A stretch of DNA of 64,000 nucleotides from Propionibacteriaceae bacterium (lineage in GTDB: Bacteria > Actinomycetota > Actinomycetes > Propionibacteriales > Propionibacteriaceae), in NCBI GenBank assembly GCA_031265875.1, contig JAISCA010000044.1, forward strand, positions 1 through 64,000, read 5' to 3'. This document shows, one piece after another, positions 23,258 to 32,433 of this stretch; positions within the stretch are counted from its first letter, which is position 1, and the number at the start of each line of letters is the position of its first letter. Below the pieces are notes generated by a model. The model ran no database searches and had not been told where the DNA came from. It saw only the letters and a list, made by a program, of their open reading frames with translations. The translations under genes and the position numbers were made by a program.

Positions 23258-26200
23258 TCAGCCAGCGGCGAGGCGCTCCTGGCGTTGACGGGCCCGTTCG
23301 GCTCGGCGCTGTTCCAAGCGGGCCTCCCGCTTGGCCTCACGGCGGTCGTGGGCGCGGGCCTCGAAGCCGTACAACACCGGCACCACGATCAGGGTCAACA
23401 AGGTGGACGAGACCAGGCCGCCGATCACGACCAGGGCGAGGGGCTGGGACAGGAAAGAACCATTGCCGCTTAGCCCGATCGCCATCGGCGTGAGGGCGAA
23501 GATGGTGGCGGCGGCCGTCATCAAGATCGGCCTCAGACGCTTGCGGGCGCCTTCGACCATGGCCTCCTCCAGGGCGCGACCGCGCCGCCGGTACTGGTTG
23601 ATCAGGTCGATCAGGACGATGGCGTTGGAGACCACCACGCCGATCAGCATGAGGACGCCGATCAGGGCGGGCGCTCCCAAAGGAGTGCCGGTCAAGAGCA
23701 GGGCGGCCAGGGCCCCGGTGGCGGCCAATGGGATCGAGATCAAGAGGATGAAGGGCTGTAGCAACGAGCCGAAGGTCGCCACCATGACGATGAAGACGAT
23801 GGCGATGGCGATCAACAAGGCCAAGCCGAGGTCGGAGAAGGTGTCGCTCTGGAGGGCGGCCAACCCGCCCACCTCGACCGTCACCCCGGGGGGCAGGTCG
23901 AGCTGGTCGACGGCGTCCTCCAACTGACCCGAGATCTGGCCCAGATCCTGGGTGGACGGGGTGACGGAGACGGTGGCGCTGCGCTCGCCGTCCACCCGGG
24001 TCAGCGAGACCGGGGTGCGAGCCAACTCGACCTCGGCCAAGTCGCCCAGAGTGACAGCGCCCATCGGTCCGGCCGCCAGCGGCAGGAGACGGAGCTGCTC
24101 GATCGAGCTGGGTCCGGCCGACATGGCCAAGCGGACGTCGAGGCTGCCCTCGGCGGTGTCAATGGCGCCGATGGAGGAGGGCGTCATGAGCCCGGCCACC
24201 AGACCCAAGATCTGACTCTCAGTCAGACCGGCGGCGGCCGCCCGTTCCCGGTCGACCCGGATCGCCACGGTGTCTTGGTCCTCGGCCAGGTTGTTCGTCA
24301 CATCGGTCGTGCCTTCGGTCTGGCGGGCCACCTGCTCGACGGCGGCGGCCGCTTCGGCCAGGGCCTCCGGATTGGTGGCGCGGATGATCAGGTCGATCGA
24401 CTGAGTGCCCATCATGGCTTCGGCCCCACCGACCGTGATCTCGGACGTACGCGGCCCGCCCAAGGCGGAGACGGCGGCCCGGATGGTGTCGACGGCGGTG
24501 GTGGCGTCGGCCTCAGCGGCCAAGGTCAGGGAGAAAGTGGCTTGGTTGGAGCCGCCCAAGCTGAGCGATGACATGCTGCCGCCGCCGCCGACGCTGGTCT
24601 GGACGGTGGCGATCTCGGGCATCTGACGGAGCCGGTCCTCGATCACTCGGGCCTCGTCGTCCTGCACGCCGAGGGCGGTGCTGGGCAGGAAGGTCTGGGT
24701 CACGGTGACGGTGTCCTGCCCGGTGGAACCCATGAAATTGGTTTCCAGCTGGGTGGCCAGCCCAGCCGTGCCAGCGAGCAGGCCGAGGGCGATCGACAGT
24801 GTCACGACGGGGTGTTTGAGGGCGGCTTTGAGGGTGGGCAGATAGATCCGCTGGAGCAGGCCGTGGCGCTCCTTGTCCTCGGCTTGGGCCCGCTGCTCGG
24901 CCAGGTCGGCTTGGTCGATGTGGACCGGCGACTTGACGAACCAGTAGGCCAGCACTGGCACGATGGTCAGGGCCACCACCAGGGAGGCCAGCAAAGCGAT
25001 CGCGACGGTGATGGCGAAGGGTCGGAAGATCTGTCCCACCATGCCACCGACGAAGCCGATGGGGGCGAAGACCGCCACGGTGCAGACGGTCGAGGCGGTG
25101 ATGGCGCCGGCCACTTCACGGACCGCCCCGACGATGGCGTCGAGTTTGCGTTCGCCGTAGCTGAGGTGGCGTTTGATGTTCTCGATCACCACGATCGCGT
25201 CGTCCACCACCCGGCCGATGGCGATGGTCAAGGCGCTCAAGGTGATCAGGTTGAGGGTCTCACCGGTCGCCCGCATGACGATCAGAGCGGTCAGGACGGA
25301 CAGTGGGATGGAGACGGCCGAGACCAAGGTGGAGCGGATCGAGAAGAGGAAGACCAAGATGACGATGACGGCGAAGCCCAGGCCGAGCAGGCCCTCTTCG
25401 GCCAGGCTGGCGATCGAGCGCTCGATGAAGGGGGCCTGGTCGAAGACCACGGCCACGGTCAGGCCCAGATCGGCCAACACCTCGGACAGAGAGTCGAGCT
25501 CGTCTTGGATGGCGTGGGAGACCTGGACCGTGTTGCCGGCCGGAGTCTTGGTCACCGCTAAAGCGATGGCGTCGGAACCGTTCAAGCGGGAGTACGAGGT
25601 CGCCGCCTCGGCCCCTTGGCTGACGCTGGCGACGTCGGACAGTCGGACCAGGGGGGCTCCCGGGGCGCTTACCAGGGGCAGGCCGGCCAGGTCCGCGGCC
25701 GAGCTGAGGGGCTGCCCGCCTTGGACGGTCAGGGTCTGGTCGCCCTCGGTCAGGCGGCCGACCGGGAAGGTCAAACCATTGTTCTTGAGCACGTCCGCCA
25801 CAGTCGAGGCGGACACGCCATGGGCGGCCATGGCCAGCGGGTCGAGAGTGACGGTGATGGCTTGAGGGGATTGACCGCTGACCGTGATGTCACGGATGTC
25901 GGGCAGGACGCGCAGGCGGGGGATCAGCAACTCGTCCACGGCCTGGTCCAGGGCCCCAGGGGCCAGCGTCTGGCCGGGGGCGGCCGCCACGGCCAGCTGG
26001 ATGACTGGCATGTCGTCCATGCTGCCGGTCATGACTTGAGTTTGGACGCCGCTCGGCAATTGACTGGAGATCCGACTGACCGCTGTGGTCAAGCGGTTGT
26101 TGGCGATGTCCATGTCGGTCCCGTAGTCGAACTCGACGACGGAGAAGACGGCCGATCCGGTGGCCGTGGTGTTGATCGATTGGACCCCTTGGACGCCACG

Positions 26201-26416
26201 GATGGCGGCTTCGACGGGTTGGCCGACTTGCTGTTCGATGACCTCAGGCGCCGCCCCCGGGTCGGTGCTGATGACGACCGCCATGGGAATGTTCATGGAC
26301 GGGATAAGCTCCTGTTTGAGGGAGATCACGGCGGCCACGCCGCCCACCACGATAGCGATCGACGCCAGCAATACGACGGCGCGGTTGCGGAGGGAAATCT
26401 GGGCCAGTCTGAACAT
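23258..26416 (-). CDS. RND superfamily efflux permease (HAE1/AcrB-like)
   Basis: Proton-driven exporter of the hydrophobe/amphiphile efflux type, 1052 residues. The N-terminus MFRLAQISLRNRAVVLLASI begins helix 1, followed by the porter domain (PGAAPEVIEQQVGQPVE, GVQSINTTATGSAVF). The proton-relay helix 4 carries the Asp pair in AIGRVVDDAIVVIENI, and a second half repeats the fold with EAMVEGARKRLRPILMTA. The C-terminus is a charged coiled-coil-like tail (EAKREARLEQRRAERARQRQ). ATG 26416 has GGAGGA close upstream. No membrane-fusion protein or outer-membrane channel is encoded nearby, as expected in a monoderm; it must work alone or with an unlinked partner. The divergent MarR gene and shared operator suggest induction by its substrate. 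Confidence 0.92.
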   Translation of the reverse strand: MFRLAQISLRNRAVVLLASIAIVVGGVAAVISLKQELIPSMNIPMAVVISTDPGAAPEVIEQQVGQPVEAAIRGVQGVQSINTTATGSAVFSVVEFDYGTDMDIANNRLTTAVSRISSQLPSGVQTQVMTGSMDDMPVIQLAVAAAPGQTLAPGALDQAVDELLIPRLRVLPDIRDITVSGQSPQAITVTLDPLAMAAHGVSASTVADVLKNNGLTFPVGRLTEGDQTLTVQGGQPLSSAADLAGLPLVSAPGAPLVRLSDVASVSQGAEAATSYSRLNGSDAIALAVTKTPAGNTVQVSHAIQDELDSLSEVLADLGLTVAVVFDQAPFIERSIASLAEEGLLGLGFAVIVILVFLFSIRSTLVSAVSIPLSVLTALIVMRATGETLNLITLSALTIAIGRVVDDAIVVIENIKRHLSYGERKLDAIVGAVREVAGAITASTVCTVAVFAPIGFVGGMVGQIFRPFAITVAIALLASLVVALTIVPVLAYWFVKSPVHIDQADLAEQRAQAEDKERHGLLQRIYLPTLKAALKHPVVTLSIALGLLAGTAGLATQLETNFMGSTGQDTVTVTQTFLPSTALGVQDDEARVIEDRLRQMPEIATVQTSVGGGGSMSSLSLGGSNQATFSLTLAAEADATTAVDTIRAAVSALGGPRTSEITVGGAEAMMGTQSIDLIIRATNPEALAEAAAAVEQVARQTEGTTDVTNNLAEDQDTVAIRVDRERAAAAGLTESQILGLVAGLMTPSSIGAIDTAEGSLDVRLAMSAGPSSIEQLRLLPLAAGPMGAVTLGDLAEVELARTPVSLTRVDGERSATVSVTPSTQDLGQISGQLEDAVDQLDLPPGVTVEVGGLAALQSDTFSDLGLALLIAIAIVFIVMVATFGSLLQPFILLISIPLAATGALAALLLTGTPLGAPALIGVLMLIGVVVSNAIVLIDLINQYRRRGRALEEAMVEGARKRLRPILMTAAATIFALTPMAIGLSGNGSFLSQPLALVVIGGLVSSTLLTLIVVPVLYGFEARAHDRREAKREARLEQRRAERARQRQERLAAG

Positions 26417-26456
26417 GGTCCTCCGATCGGAGACGGACGCGGGGTCGAAGAAGTCG

Positions 26457-26471
26457 TTAGCCTAGGGCTAA
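26457..26471. promoter_or_regulatory. Probable MarR operator
   Basis: Near-palindrome TTAGCCTAGGGCTAA (6-bp arms around a 3-nt centre) in the 131-nt space between the divergent RND and marR genes. Position and symmetry fit a MarR dimer site controlling both. No binding data; inference. Confidence 0.5.
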
Positions 26472-26547
26472 TGGTTAGGATGATGCAAGTTAATCTGCGG
26501 GACAGGACAGTCCGGCGTCAGGGACTGGTCCAGCATCAGGAGGTGAC

Positions 26548-27066
26548 ATGACCGAGGCCTCACGGCCGCAGTTGTTGGCCGCGTTGTCCGCCTGTCTGGC
26601 CGACTTGGAGACGTCCACCCTGCGCAGTCAGATGGTGGCCATGGCCAGCCGGCCCATGACGGCCCAGCAGCTGCGTGTCATCGGCCTGCTGGCCTTGGAG
26701 GGTTCGCAGCGCACCAACGCCGTGGCCAAGCTCTTAGGGGTCTCGGCCGCCACCACCACCGGCTTGTTGGACCGTTTGGAGAACATCGGCCTGGTCATCC
26801 GCCAGTCCGTGGCCGGCGACGCCCGTGGTCGCTTGGTGACCCTGACCGAGGCTGGCCGTCGCGTCGTCCGCGATGTGCTCCGGGCTCCTTTCATCAGCAT
26901 CGATTTGATCACCCAAGGGCTGACCGACGACGAACTGGCCGGTCTGGTCAGCGGTATCAGAGGCATCCTGCGGGAGCAGACCGCCGCCGCCGAGGAGGCG
27001 GCCCCCGGCCAGTTCCAGACCCCGCCGGGCACTGTCGTCTCTCCCGGCGTCGGTCCTGAGGCCTAG
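26548..27066 (+). CDS. MarR family transcriptional regulator
   Basis: Winged-helix repressor, 172 residues. The recognition region reads RPMTAQQLRVIGLLALEGSQRTNAVAKLLGVSAATTTGLLDRLENIGLVIR, with the wing at SVAGDARGRLVTLTEAGRRVV, the standard MarR layout. The ATG at 26548 is preceded by a near-perfect ribosome site AGGAGGTGAC. It is divergent from the RND exporter with 131 nt between starts, an arrangement typical of a repressor that controls a drug exporter and itself. The C-terminal tail (EEAAPGQFQTPPG...) is low-complexity. Ligand unknown. Confidence 0.9.
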   Translation: MTEASRPQLLAALSACLADLETSTLRSQMVAMASRPMTAQQLRVIGLLALEGSQRTNAVAKLLGVSAATTTGLLDRLENIGLVIRQSVAGDARGRLVTLTEAGRRVVRDVLRAPFISIDLITQGLTDDELAGLVSGIRGILREQTAAAEEAAPGQFQTPPGTVVSPGVGPEA

Positions 27067-27189
27067 CCGACCTGTTCACGGCCTGGCCGGCGGCGCGGCC
27101 TGACGCGCAGGGCGGCTCGGTGAAGCTGCCAGGGGCTCCGGTGGGCTTCCCGGCCGGCTGTGGCTGGAGGATCGGTGGGGTGGAACCGG

Positions 27190-28134
27190 TCAGCCGTCGA
27201 GCAGGCGGGCCTGGACCAAGCAACGGCGGATGACGGCCCGGTCGGCCTCGTCCACGTCGACCGCCGGCGGTCGCACGCGAGCCGATGGGAGCGAGCCGAG
27301 TTGAACCAAGGCCTCCTTGGTCCGGGCGGCCTCGCTGGCCCAGCCAGTGGGCTCCTGGTTCTCGAACACGCCCGCCATCAGAGGCAGGGCGAAGTCGCGG
27401 AAGGTGGCCTGGGCCCGGTCCAGACGTCCGTCCAGGACATCGTCCAGCAGGGCGGCCCAGCGGTCGGGAGCGATGACGGATATGCCGAGCAGGGCGCCGT
27501 CCGTGCCTCGTCCCATCATGCCCAACAAGGGCGGGCAGTCGGAGGCGGCCAACACGGCCACCCGGTCGTGGACCTGGTCCCAGACCTCTCCGTAGCGCGT
27601 CACGTCGGCCGTGGCCGCCTTGATCGCCACCACTTGGGGGATCGTCGCCAGGGCGTCCAGCACGGCCAGCGAATAGGCCGATCCGCTGCGCTCGGGATAC
27701 AAGAACACGATCATGGGCAGACCGACTTCCTGAGCCAGGGTCTCGAAGTAGGCGGTCATCACAGCTGGGTTGGCCGCCAGGCGGCGGAACGGCCTGACAT
27801 CGACGGGCGGCAGCACGAGCAAGGCCTGAGCTCCCGCCTCCCGGGCCGCCAGGCCGTCCAGCACGGCCTCGGCGGCGGTGCGTCCCTCGACACCAGAGAT
27901 GAGGATTTGGTCTGGGCCGAGCGTTGGGCGGGCGGCTCGCACCACTTGGGCCCGCTCCTGTCTGGTCAGCGTCAGGATCTCCCCCAGGTGTCCGTTGACC
28001 GTCAAACCCCGCACGCCCGGGGCGGCCGCCACCGCGCCGAGGTGGTGGCGCAGGGCGTCGAAATCGATCGACAGGTCCGGGGCGAACGGTGTGACGGTGG
28101 CGGGGAACAGGCCGTGCGGGCGAGGAAGCGACAT
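27190..28134 (-). CDS. DapA/NanA-family (class I aldolase) lyase or synthase
   Basis: TIM-barrel enzyme of the dihydrodipicolinate synthase/N-acetylneuraminate lyase family, 314 residues, acting on 2-oxo acids through a Schiff-base lysine. Seen: GLFPATVTPFAPDLSIDFDAL, GVRGLTVNGHLGEILTLTRQER (the GxxGE substrate-carboxylate region), the catalytic Tyr region in MIVFLYPERSG and Lys in VVAIKAATAD. It is probably not the lysine-biosynthesis enzyme: it lies in a catabolic cluster with a cyclase and an MFS importer, and family members there serve as sugar-acid or aromatic-acid lyases. ATG 28134 has AAGGA 7 nt upstream. Last gene of the leftward arm of the LacI-controlled locus. Confidence 0.85.
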   Translation of the reverse strand: MSLPRPHGLFPATVTPFAPDLSIDFDALRHHLGAVAAAPGVRGLTVNGHLGEILTLTRQERAQVVRAARPTLGPDQILISGVEGRTAAEAVLDGLAAREAGAQALLVLPPVDVRPFRRLAANPAVMTAYFETLAQEVGLPMIVFLYPERSGSAYSLAVLDALATIPQVVAIKAATADVTRYGEVWDQVHDRVAVLAASDCPPLLGMMGRGTDGALLGISVIAPDRWAALLDDVLDGRLDRAQATFRDFALPLMAGVFENQEPTGWASEAARTKEALVQLGSLPSARVRPPAVDVDEADRAVIRRCLVQARLLDG

Positions 28135-28169
28135 ACATTGTCCTTAGGGTCGAGTGGATCGGTGGCGGG

Positions 28170-29453
28170 TCAGGCGTCGGCGGCCTCAGGGGCGACCGGG
28201 AGGCTCGGCCGCAGGGCGGCACGGTCGATGCGGGCCAAGGCGATACAGACGGCGGCGCCCGACAGGCAGCCGGCCACCGTCACCATGCCGGCGCTGAAGG
28301 TTCCGGTCAGGTCGCGCACCCAGCCCACGATGTACGGGCCGCCGAAGGCTCCCAGGACGGCGATCCCGTTGACGGCGCCGAGGACCGCGCCATGCACCGA
28401 CGGCGGCAGGATGGATGGCGGGATCGACCAGTAGACCGGCCAACCGCCGTACACTCCCATGGCCGCGATGGAGACCGACACCACCGTCACGACCAGTGAG
28501 CCCGGCGCCGCCAACGATCCGATCAGGAGGGCGGCGGCGGCCAGCGCCAGACCGGCCACACAGATTTGCCAGCGCCGCCCGGTCTTGTCGGCCAGGCGGG
28601 TCATGGTCAGCAAGGCGACGATGGCCACGGCGTAGGGGATGGCGGTCAGCCAGCCGACGGCGACTTGGCTGACGTCGTGTTCGGCCAGGGCCGAGGGCAA
28701 CCAGATGACGATGGCCAGGAAGCCGACGTTCCACAGGATGGCCGCCAGGGTGAAGCAGACGATGACCGGTCGTTTGAGCTGGGCCCGGAAGGCGGCCGAG
28801 CCGAAGGGTTCGGTGTGGACCGAGGCGGGCCGGCCGGCCGAGACGTGGGCGATGACTCTGGCCCGGTCCGTCTCCGTCAGCCACTTGGCCTGGGCCGGTG
28901 AGTTGGCCGTGCCGAAGTGCCAGGCGGCCAGGAAGAGGAGGGGGAAGACGCCCTCGATGATGAGCAGCCAGCGCCAGGAGGTGGCTTCGAGGATGTAGCC
29001 GGCGATGGGCCCGGAGAGCATGGCCGCCAAGGGGTAGCAGAGCTGCCACATGCCATTGGCCCGTGACTGCTCCTGGCCGTTGAACCAATTACGGATGATG
29101 ACCAAGAAGGCGGGGAAGATGCCGCCCTCGGCCGCTCCCAGTAGGAAGCGCACGATCACGAGTTGCCAGTCGGACGTGATGAAGCCCTGGGCCGCGCCGG
29201 CCAGGCCCCAGGCCAGCATCAGATAGGTCACCAGGGCCTTGGCCCGTCCCCGGTCGGCCAGCCAGCCGCCGACTGGTTGGGACAGGCCGTAGCCGATGAA
29301 TAAGAAGCCCGAAGCGAAGCCGGCCACGGTGGCCGTCACGCCGATGTCGACGCTCATGCCGGGCAGGGCGAAGCCGATGTTGGTGCGGTCCAGGAAGGAG
29401 ATGATGAAGGTGACGAGCATGATCGGTAGCAGCCGAGTCCAGCGTGAGCGCAT
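28170..29453 (-). CDS. MFS transporter, anion:cation symporter (ACS) family
   Basis: Twelve-helix secondary importer of organic anions, 427 residues. The first helix carries the ACS signature IMLVTFIISFLDRTNIGFALPGM, followed by GFLFIGYGLSQPVGGWLADRGRAK (the conserved loop 2-3 motif) and GAAEGGIFPAFLVIIRNWF, also typical. Known relatives carry galactarate, phthalate or 4-hydroxyphenylacetate. ATG 29453 was chosen because AAAGGAG precedes it and the first helix starts there; the frame is open upstream but without similarity. It lies between the cyclase and the DapA-like lyase and presumably brings in the substrate of this cluster, whose identity is unknown. Confidence 0.9.
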   Translation of the reverse strand: MRSRWTRLLPIMLVTFIISFLDRTNIGFALPGMSVDIGVTATVAGFASGFLFIGYGLSQPVGGWLADRGRAKALVTYLMLAWGLAGAAQGFITSDWQLVIVRFLLGAAEGGIFPAFLVIIRNWFNGQEQSRANGMWQLCYPLAAMLSGPIAGYILEATSWRWLLIIEGVFPLLFLAAWHFGTANSPAQAKWLTETDRARVIAHVSAGRPASVHTEPFGSAAFRAQLKRPVIVCFTLAAILWNVGFLAIVIWLPSALAEHDVSQVAVGWLTAIPYAVAIVALLTMTRLADKTGRRWQICVAGLALAAAALLIGSLAAPGSLVVTVVSVSIAAMGVYGGWPVYWSIPPSILPPSVHGAVLGAVNGIAVLGAFGGPYIVGWVRDLTGTFSAGMVTVAGCLSGAAVCIALARIDRAALRPSLPVAPEAADA

Positions 29454-29499
29454 GGTTGACTCCTTTGAGAACTGGGATGGGGTGGGCGGGGGCCTAGGT

Positions 29500-30240
29500 T
29501 CAGGCTTGAGGCAGCCGGGCCACGGCGCGGATGGGTGAGCCGGTCGCGCCCGCCAGCTTGAGCGGGAAGGCGAAGAGCTCGAAGATCTGACCGCAGAGAG
29601 CGGCTGGAATGAAAAGGTTCTCAATGTGGACCACTCCACGGGCCAGAGTGGCCTGGTGGGCGGGCTGGATGGCGTCGCCTTGGGCCTTCTCGCTGGCGGC
29701 CGTGTCGATGGAGCGGGCGTCGCTGCCCAGCAGGCGTATCCCCCGGTCGGCCAGTCGGTGGACGGTGTCCCCGCCCACCCCGGGGAAGCCGCCCATGTAC
29801 GCGGCCAGGTCCGGGCAGGGCTCGGGCACGGCGTCGGTCCGGATCAGGACGGCTTCGACCGGCTGGGCCAAGGCGTCCAAAGCGCGTTCGAACAGGTCGG
29901 CCGGGATGACCTGGTCCGGCTGGAAACCGGACACGTCGACGGCGGTGGCGGTGGCGGCGAACGACTCAAGGGGCATATTGGCGATGTCAGCCGCCTCGGG
30001 GTCGGGGTCCATGTGGCGCCAGGCGTCGACATGGGTGCCGGCGTGATCGGAGAACAGTAACAACATGCTGGCGGTCGAGAAGCCGCCGCCCCGACTGGCG
30101 CTGGACTCGGCGTGGGTGGTGTTGGGCAGGATCAATGGTGTGGGCTGGGTGGCGCTGTGGTGGCCCTTGCTCGAAAGGGTGCGGGTCAGGTCGACCCATC
30201 GCCCAGGCGACGGGGACGGGGTCTGCGGGGTGGAACTCAT
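29500..30240 (-). CDS. Cyclase-family metal-dependent hydrolase
   Basis: Member of the cyclase family (PF04199 type) that includes kynurenine formamidase and isatin hydrolase; these are metal-dependent amidases or lactonases. 246 residues. The metal motif HxGTHxDxxxH is seen as HAGTHVDAWRH, and the C-terminal GENLFIP-like segment as VHIENLFIPAALCGQIFELFAFPLKLAGATGSPIRAVA, both typical. ATG 30240 is preceded by AGGAGG. First gene of the leftward arm, under a promoter with TATAGT (30288-30293 on the complement) overlapped by the LacI-type operator. It may open a cyclic amide or lactone at the start of the pathway; the substrate is unknown. Confidence 0.85.
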   Translation of the reverse strand: MSSTPQTPSPSPGRWVDLTRTLSSKGHHSATQPTPLILPNTTHAESSASRGGGFSTASMLLLFSDHAGTHVDAWRHMDPDPEAADIANMPLESFAATATAVDVSGFQPDQVIPADLFERALDALAQPVEAVLIRTDAVPEPCPDLAAYMGGFPGVGGDTVHRLADRGIRLLGSDARSIDTAASEKAQGDAIQPAHQATLARGVVHIENLFIPAALCGQIFELFAFPLKLAGATGSPIRAVARLPQA

Positions 30241-30271
30241 GGCTGACCTCCTGATGGCGAGTTCTCGTCTA

Positions 30272-30287
30272 TGAGAACGTTCGCAAG
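30272..30287 (-). promoter_or_regulatory. LacI-type operator, left copy, at the cyclase promoter
   Basis: TGAGAACGTTCGCAAG, followed by a TATAGT -10 hexamer (30288-30293, complement) for leftward transcription. The same sequence recurs inverted at 30451-30468. The CG-centred AACGTT core is typical of LacI/GalR operators. Confidence 0.7.
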
Positions 30288-30339
30288 ACTATACCCGGTT
30301 CCGCTTTACCGCAAGACCCTTGGAGCGGGTTCTTAACTT

Positions 30340-30352
30340 GGTATGAAATACC
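30340..30352. promoter_or_regulatory. Palindrome GGTATGAAATACC between the divergent promoters
   Basis: A 13-bp perfect inverted repeat (5-bp arms, GAA centre) midway between the two LacI-type operators. It may bind a second regulator; nothing else supports it. Confidence 0.3.
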
Positions 30353-30423
30353 TTGTCAGAGAGGATTTAAAACGGTATCCCGGAAGCTATTGACGGTCTG
30401 CTGCGATCAATCCCTGACGCCTC

Positions 30424-30468
30424 TTGCTAGTCAGGCTGAGTTGAGTTAGACTTTCGCTAACGTTCTCA
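30424..30468 (+). promoter_or_regulatory. lacI-family gene promoter with overlapping operator
   Basis: A -35 TTGCTA (30424-30429) and a -10 TAGACT (30447-30452) stand 17 nt apart. The operator CTTTCGCTAACGTTCTCA (30451-30468) covers the -10 and start point. It is the inverted match of the left operator, so the regulator probably represses both arms and itself. Confidence 0.65.
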
Positions 30469-30484
30469 CGAAGGAGGTGGGACT

Positions 30485-31507
30485 ATGGACACACGTCGAT
30501 ATCCGACCTTGGCCGACATCGCCGAGCGGGCTCAGGTGTCTGTGGCCACCGCTGGCCGGGCCCTGCAGGAGAATCCGAAGAACCTGGTCCGCCCGGAGGT
30601 CGTCGAGCGCGTGCGCGACGCCGCCCGCGAGTTCGGCTATGTGCCCAACGCGGTCGCCCGCAGCCTGCGGGGGGCCTCGCCCGCCACCGTCGGCCTCATT
30701 ATCGGCGACATGTTGGACCCCTACTTCGGGCAGATCGGCGCCGCCGTCACCGAGGAAGCCAACTCGCTGTCCAAGCTCGCGCTAGTGGCCAATATCCAAC
30801 GGGACCCATTGCGCGAACTCGAATGGTGCGAACGGCTCTGGCGTCAGCGAGTCGGCGGGCTGATCCTGGCCGGCGGCGGGTTCGACCAGAACACCTACCA
30901 AGCGGAGCTGAAGGATTTGTTGGAGCGCATGATCCGCAGCGGCACCCGGGTGATCGCGCTGTCTCATCGCAACCTCGGCATACCGTATATCAGCGTCGAC
31001 AACTCACAAGTCGGACGCTTGGCCGCCCATCGGGTCCTGCACGCCGGTCACCGCCGGGTCGGCCTAGTCTTCGGACCCGAGTCGTTGGCCACCAGGGAGC
31101 GCGTCGTCGCCATCGAGGACCACCTCGACCGCAGAGGCGCCAGTTGGACCATGGTCAGCCGGGGGTACAACGCCAGCGCCGGGGCCGAGGCGGCGGACGT
31201 TTTCATGCAGAGTCCGCAGCCGCCGACCGCCATCATCGCCGGCTCGGATTCCATCGCGGTCGGCTGCCAGCAACGCCTCTACGAGCTGGGTTACCGAGTG
31301 CCGACGGACGTCTCTGTCACCAGCATCGGCGCCACCGTGTTGGGGCGCATGGCTACTCCACGTATCGCCAGCGTCGATCTCAAGACCACCGAGGCCGGTC
31401 GGGCCGCCGTGCGTCACCTCTTCTCCGACGATTCGGACGATCTGCCGAGTCTGAGTGCGGAATTGGTGGAGGGCAGTTCGCTCGGCCTGTTGGCGGCGGA
31501 GCGCTGA
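30485..31507 (+). CDS. LacI family transcriptional regulator
   Basis: Repressor or activator with a LacI helix-turn-helix (PTLADIAERAQVSVATAGRAL, hinge VPNAVARSLRG) and a periplasmic-binding-like sensor domain (TVGLIIGDMLDPYFGQI, AIIAGSDSIAVGCQQRL, ASVDLKTTEAGRAAV). 340 residues, normal length. The ATG at 30485 has AAGGAGGTGGG directly upstream. It is divergent from the cyclase gene and heads the rightward arm (SDR, CoA-transferase, enoyl-CoA hydratase). Two identical operators flank the intergenic region, which supports local control of both arms. The inducer is unknown, presumably the transported acid or a derivative. Confidence 0.92.
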   Translation: MDTRRYPTLADIAERAQVSVATAGRALQENPKNLVRPEVVERVRDAAREFGYVPNAVARSLRGASPATVGLIIGDMLDPYFGQIGAAVTEEANSLSKLALVANIQRDPLRELEWCERLWRQRVGGLILAGGGFDQNTYQAELKDLLERMIRSGTRVIALSHRNLGIPYISVDNSQVGRLAAHRVLHAGHRRVGLVFGPESLATRERVVAIEDHLDRRGASWTMVSRGYNASAGAEAADVFMQSPQPPTAIIAGSDSIAVGCQQRLYELGYRVPTDVSVTSIGATVLGRMATPRIASVDLKTTEAGRAAVRHLFSDDSDDLPSLSAELVEGSSLGLLAAER

Positions 31508-31516
31508 GGCGTCGTC

Positions 31517-32302
31517 ATGGACGGGCCGAACCAGGGTCAGGGCCGAGTGGTGGTAGTGACCGGCGCCGGCAGCGGCATCGGTCGTGCCACGGTGGACGCT
31601 CTCTTGGCCCAGGGCTATCGCGTGGTGGCCTGCGCTCGACCCGGGCCGAAAGCCGACCGGTTGGAGGCCGAGTTGGCGGACGGGGCCTGGGTCGTGCCGG
31701 CTGACACGGCCGACGAGGACCAGGTCGAAGCTCTGTTCGCGGCCTGCGAGGCCCGTTGGGGGCCGCCTTGGGGCGTGGTGGCGAACGCCGGTCGGCGTCA
31801 GCCTAAGACCCCCGTCCTCGAATTGGAGACCGAGTTATGGGACGCCATTTTGGACAATAATCTGCGCGGCGTCTTCTTGGTCGACCGCCGCGCCGCCCGC
31901 TCCATGGTCCCAGCCACTGGTGGAGCGATCGTGAACCTGTCCTCGGTCTCGGGCAAAGTCGCCCGCACCGGTCAGGCCGCTTACGCCGTCAGCAAGGCGG
32001 CCATCAATCATCTGACCGAGGTGATGGCTTTGGAGCTGGCCGGCCACGGCATCCGCGTCAACGCCGTCTGTCCGGGCACCACGGCCACGCCGATGATCGA
32101 GTTGGCTCAGTCCCAAGACTCCGCCGATCTCTTGGACGAACGTGTCAACGGCTCACTTGAGTTGTTCCGCCCCGGCATTCCACTGCGCCGGATCGCTCAG
32201 GCTCAAGACCAGGCCGACGCCATCTGCTTCCTGCTCTCCGACCGGGCCCGGCATATCACCGGCCAGGTGCTCTACGTCGATGGCGGGGAGACCATCGTCT
32301 GA
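31517..32302 (+). CDS. Short-chain dehydrogenase/reductase (FabG-like SDR)
   Basis: NAD(P)-dependent oxidoreductase of the classical SDR family, 261 residues. Cofactor motif VVVTGAGSGIGRATV, NAG motif WGVVANAGRR, catalytic Ser in NLSSVSG and Tyr-Lys in AYAVSKAA; the C-terminus ends LSDRARHITGQVLYVDGG as usual. It follows the regulator by 9 nt and is probably cotranscribed. In this cluster it could oxidise a hydroxy-acid or hydroxyacyl-CoA intermediate; the cofactor and substrate are not evident from sequence. Confidence 0.9.
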   Translation: MDGPNQGQGRVVVVTGAGSGIGRATVDALLAQGYRVVACARPGPKADRLEAELADGAWVVPADTADEDQVEALFAACEARWGPPWGVVANAGRRQPKTPVLELETELWDAILDNNLRGVFLVDRRAARSMVPATGGAIVNLSSVSGKVARTGQAAYAVSKAAINHLTEVMALELAGHGIRVNAVCPGTTATPMIELAQSQDSADLLDERVNGSLELFRPGIPLRRIAQAQDQADAICFLLSDRARHITGQVLYVDGGETIV

Positions 32303-32433
32303 CAGTCGTTCGACCCGGCTGGCCACCGGCCCAGGCCGACCGGGTCGCCCGGCCGTCGCAGCGGGCCCGAGCCGTCCGCGGACGGCTTCGCCAATCGTCA
32401 ACTCAATCTTGCAATCAACCCTGGGGAGAACCA

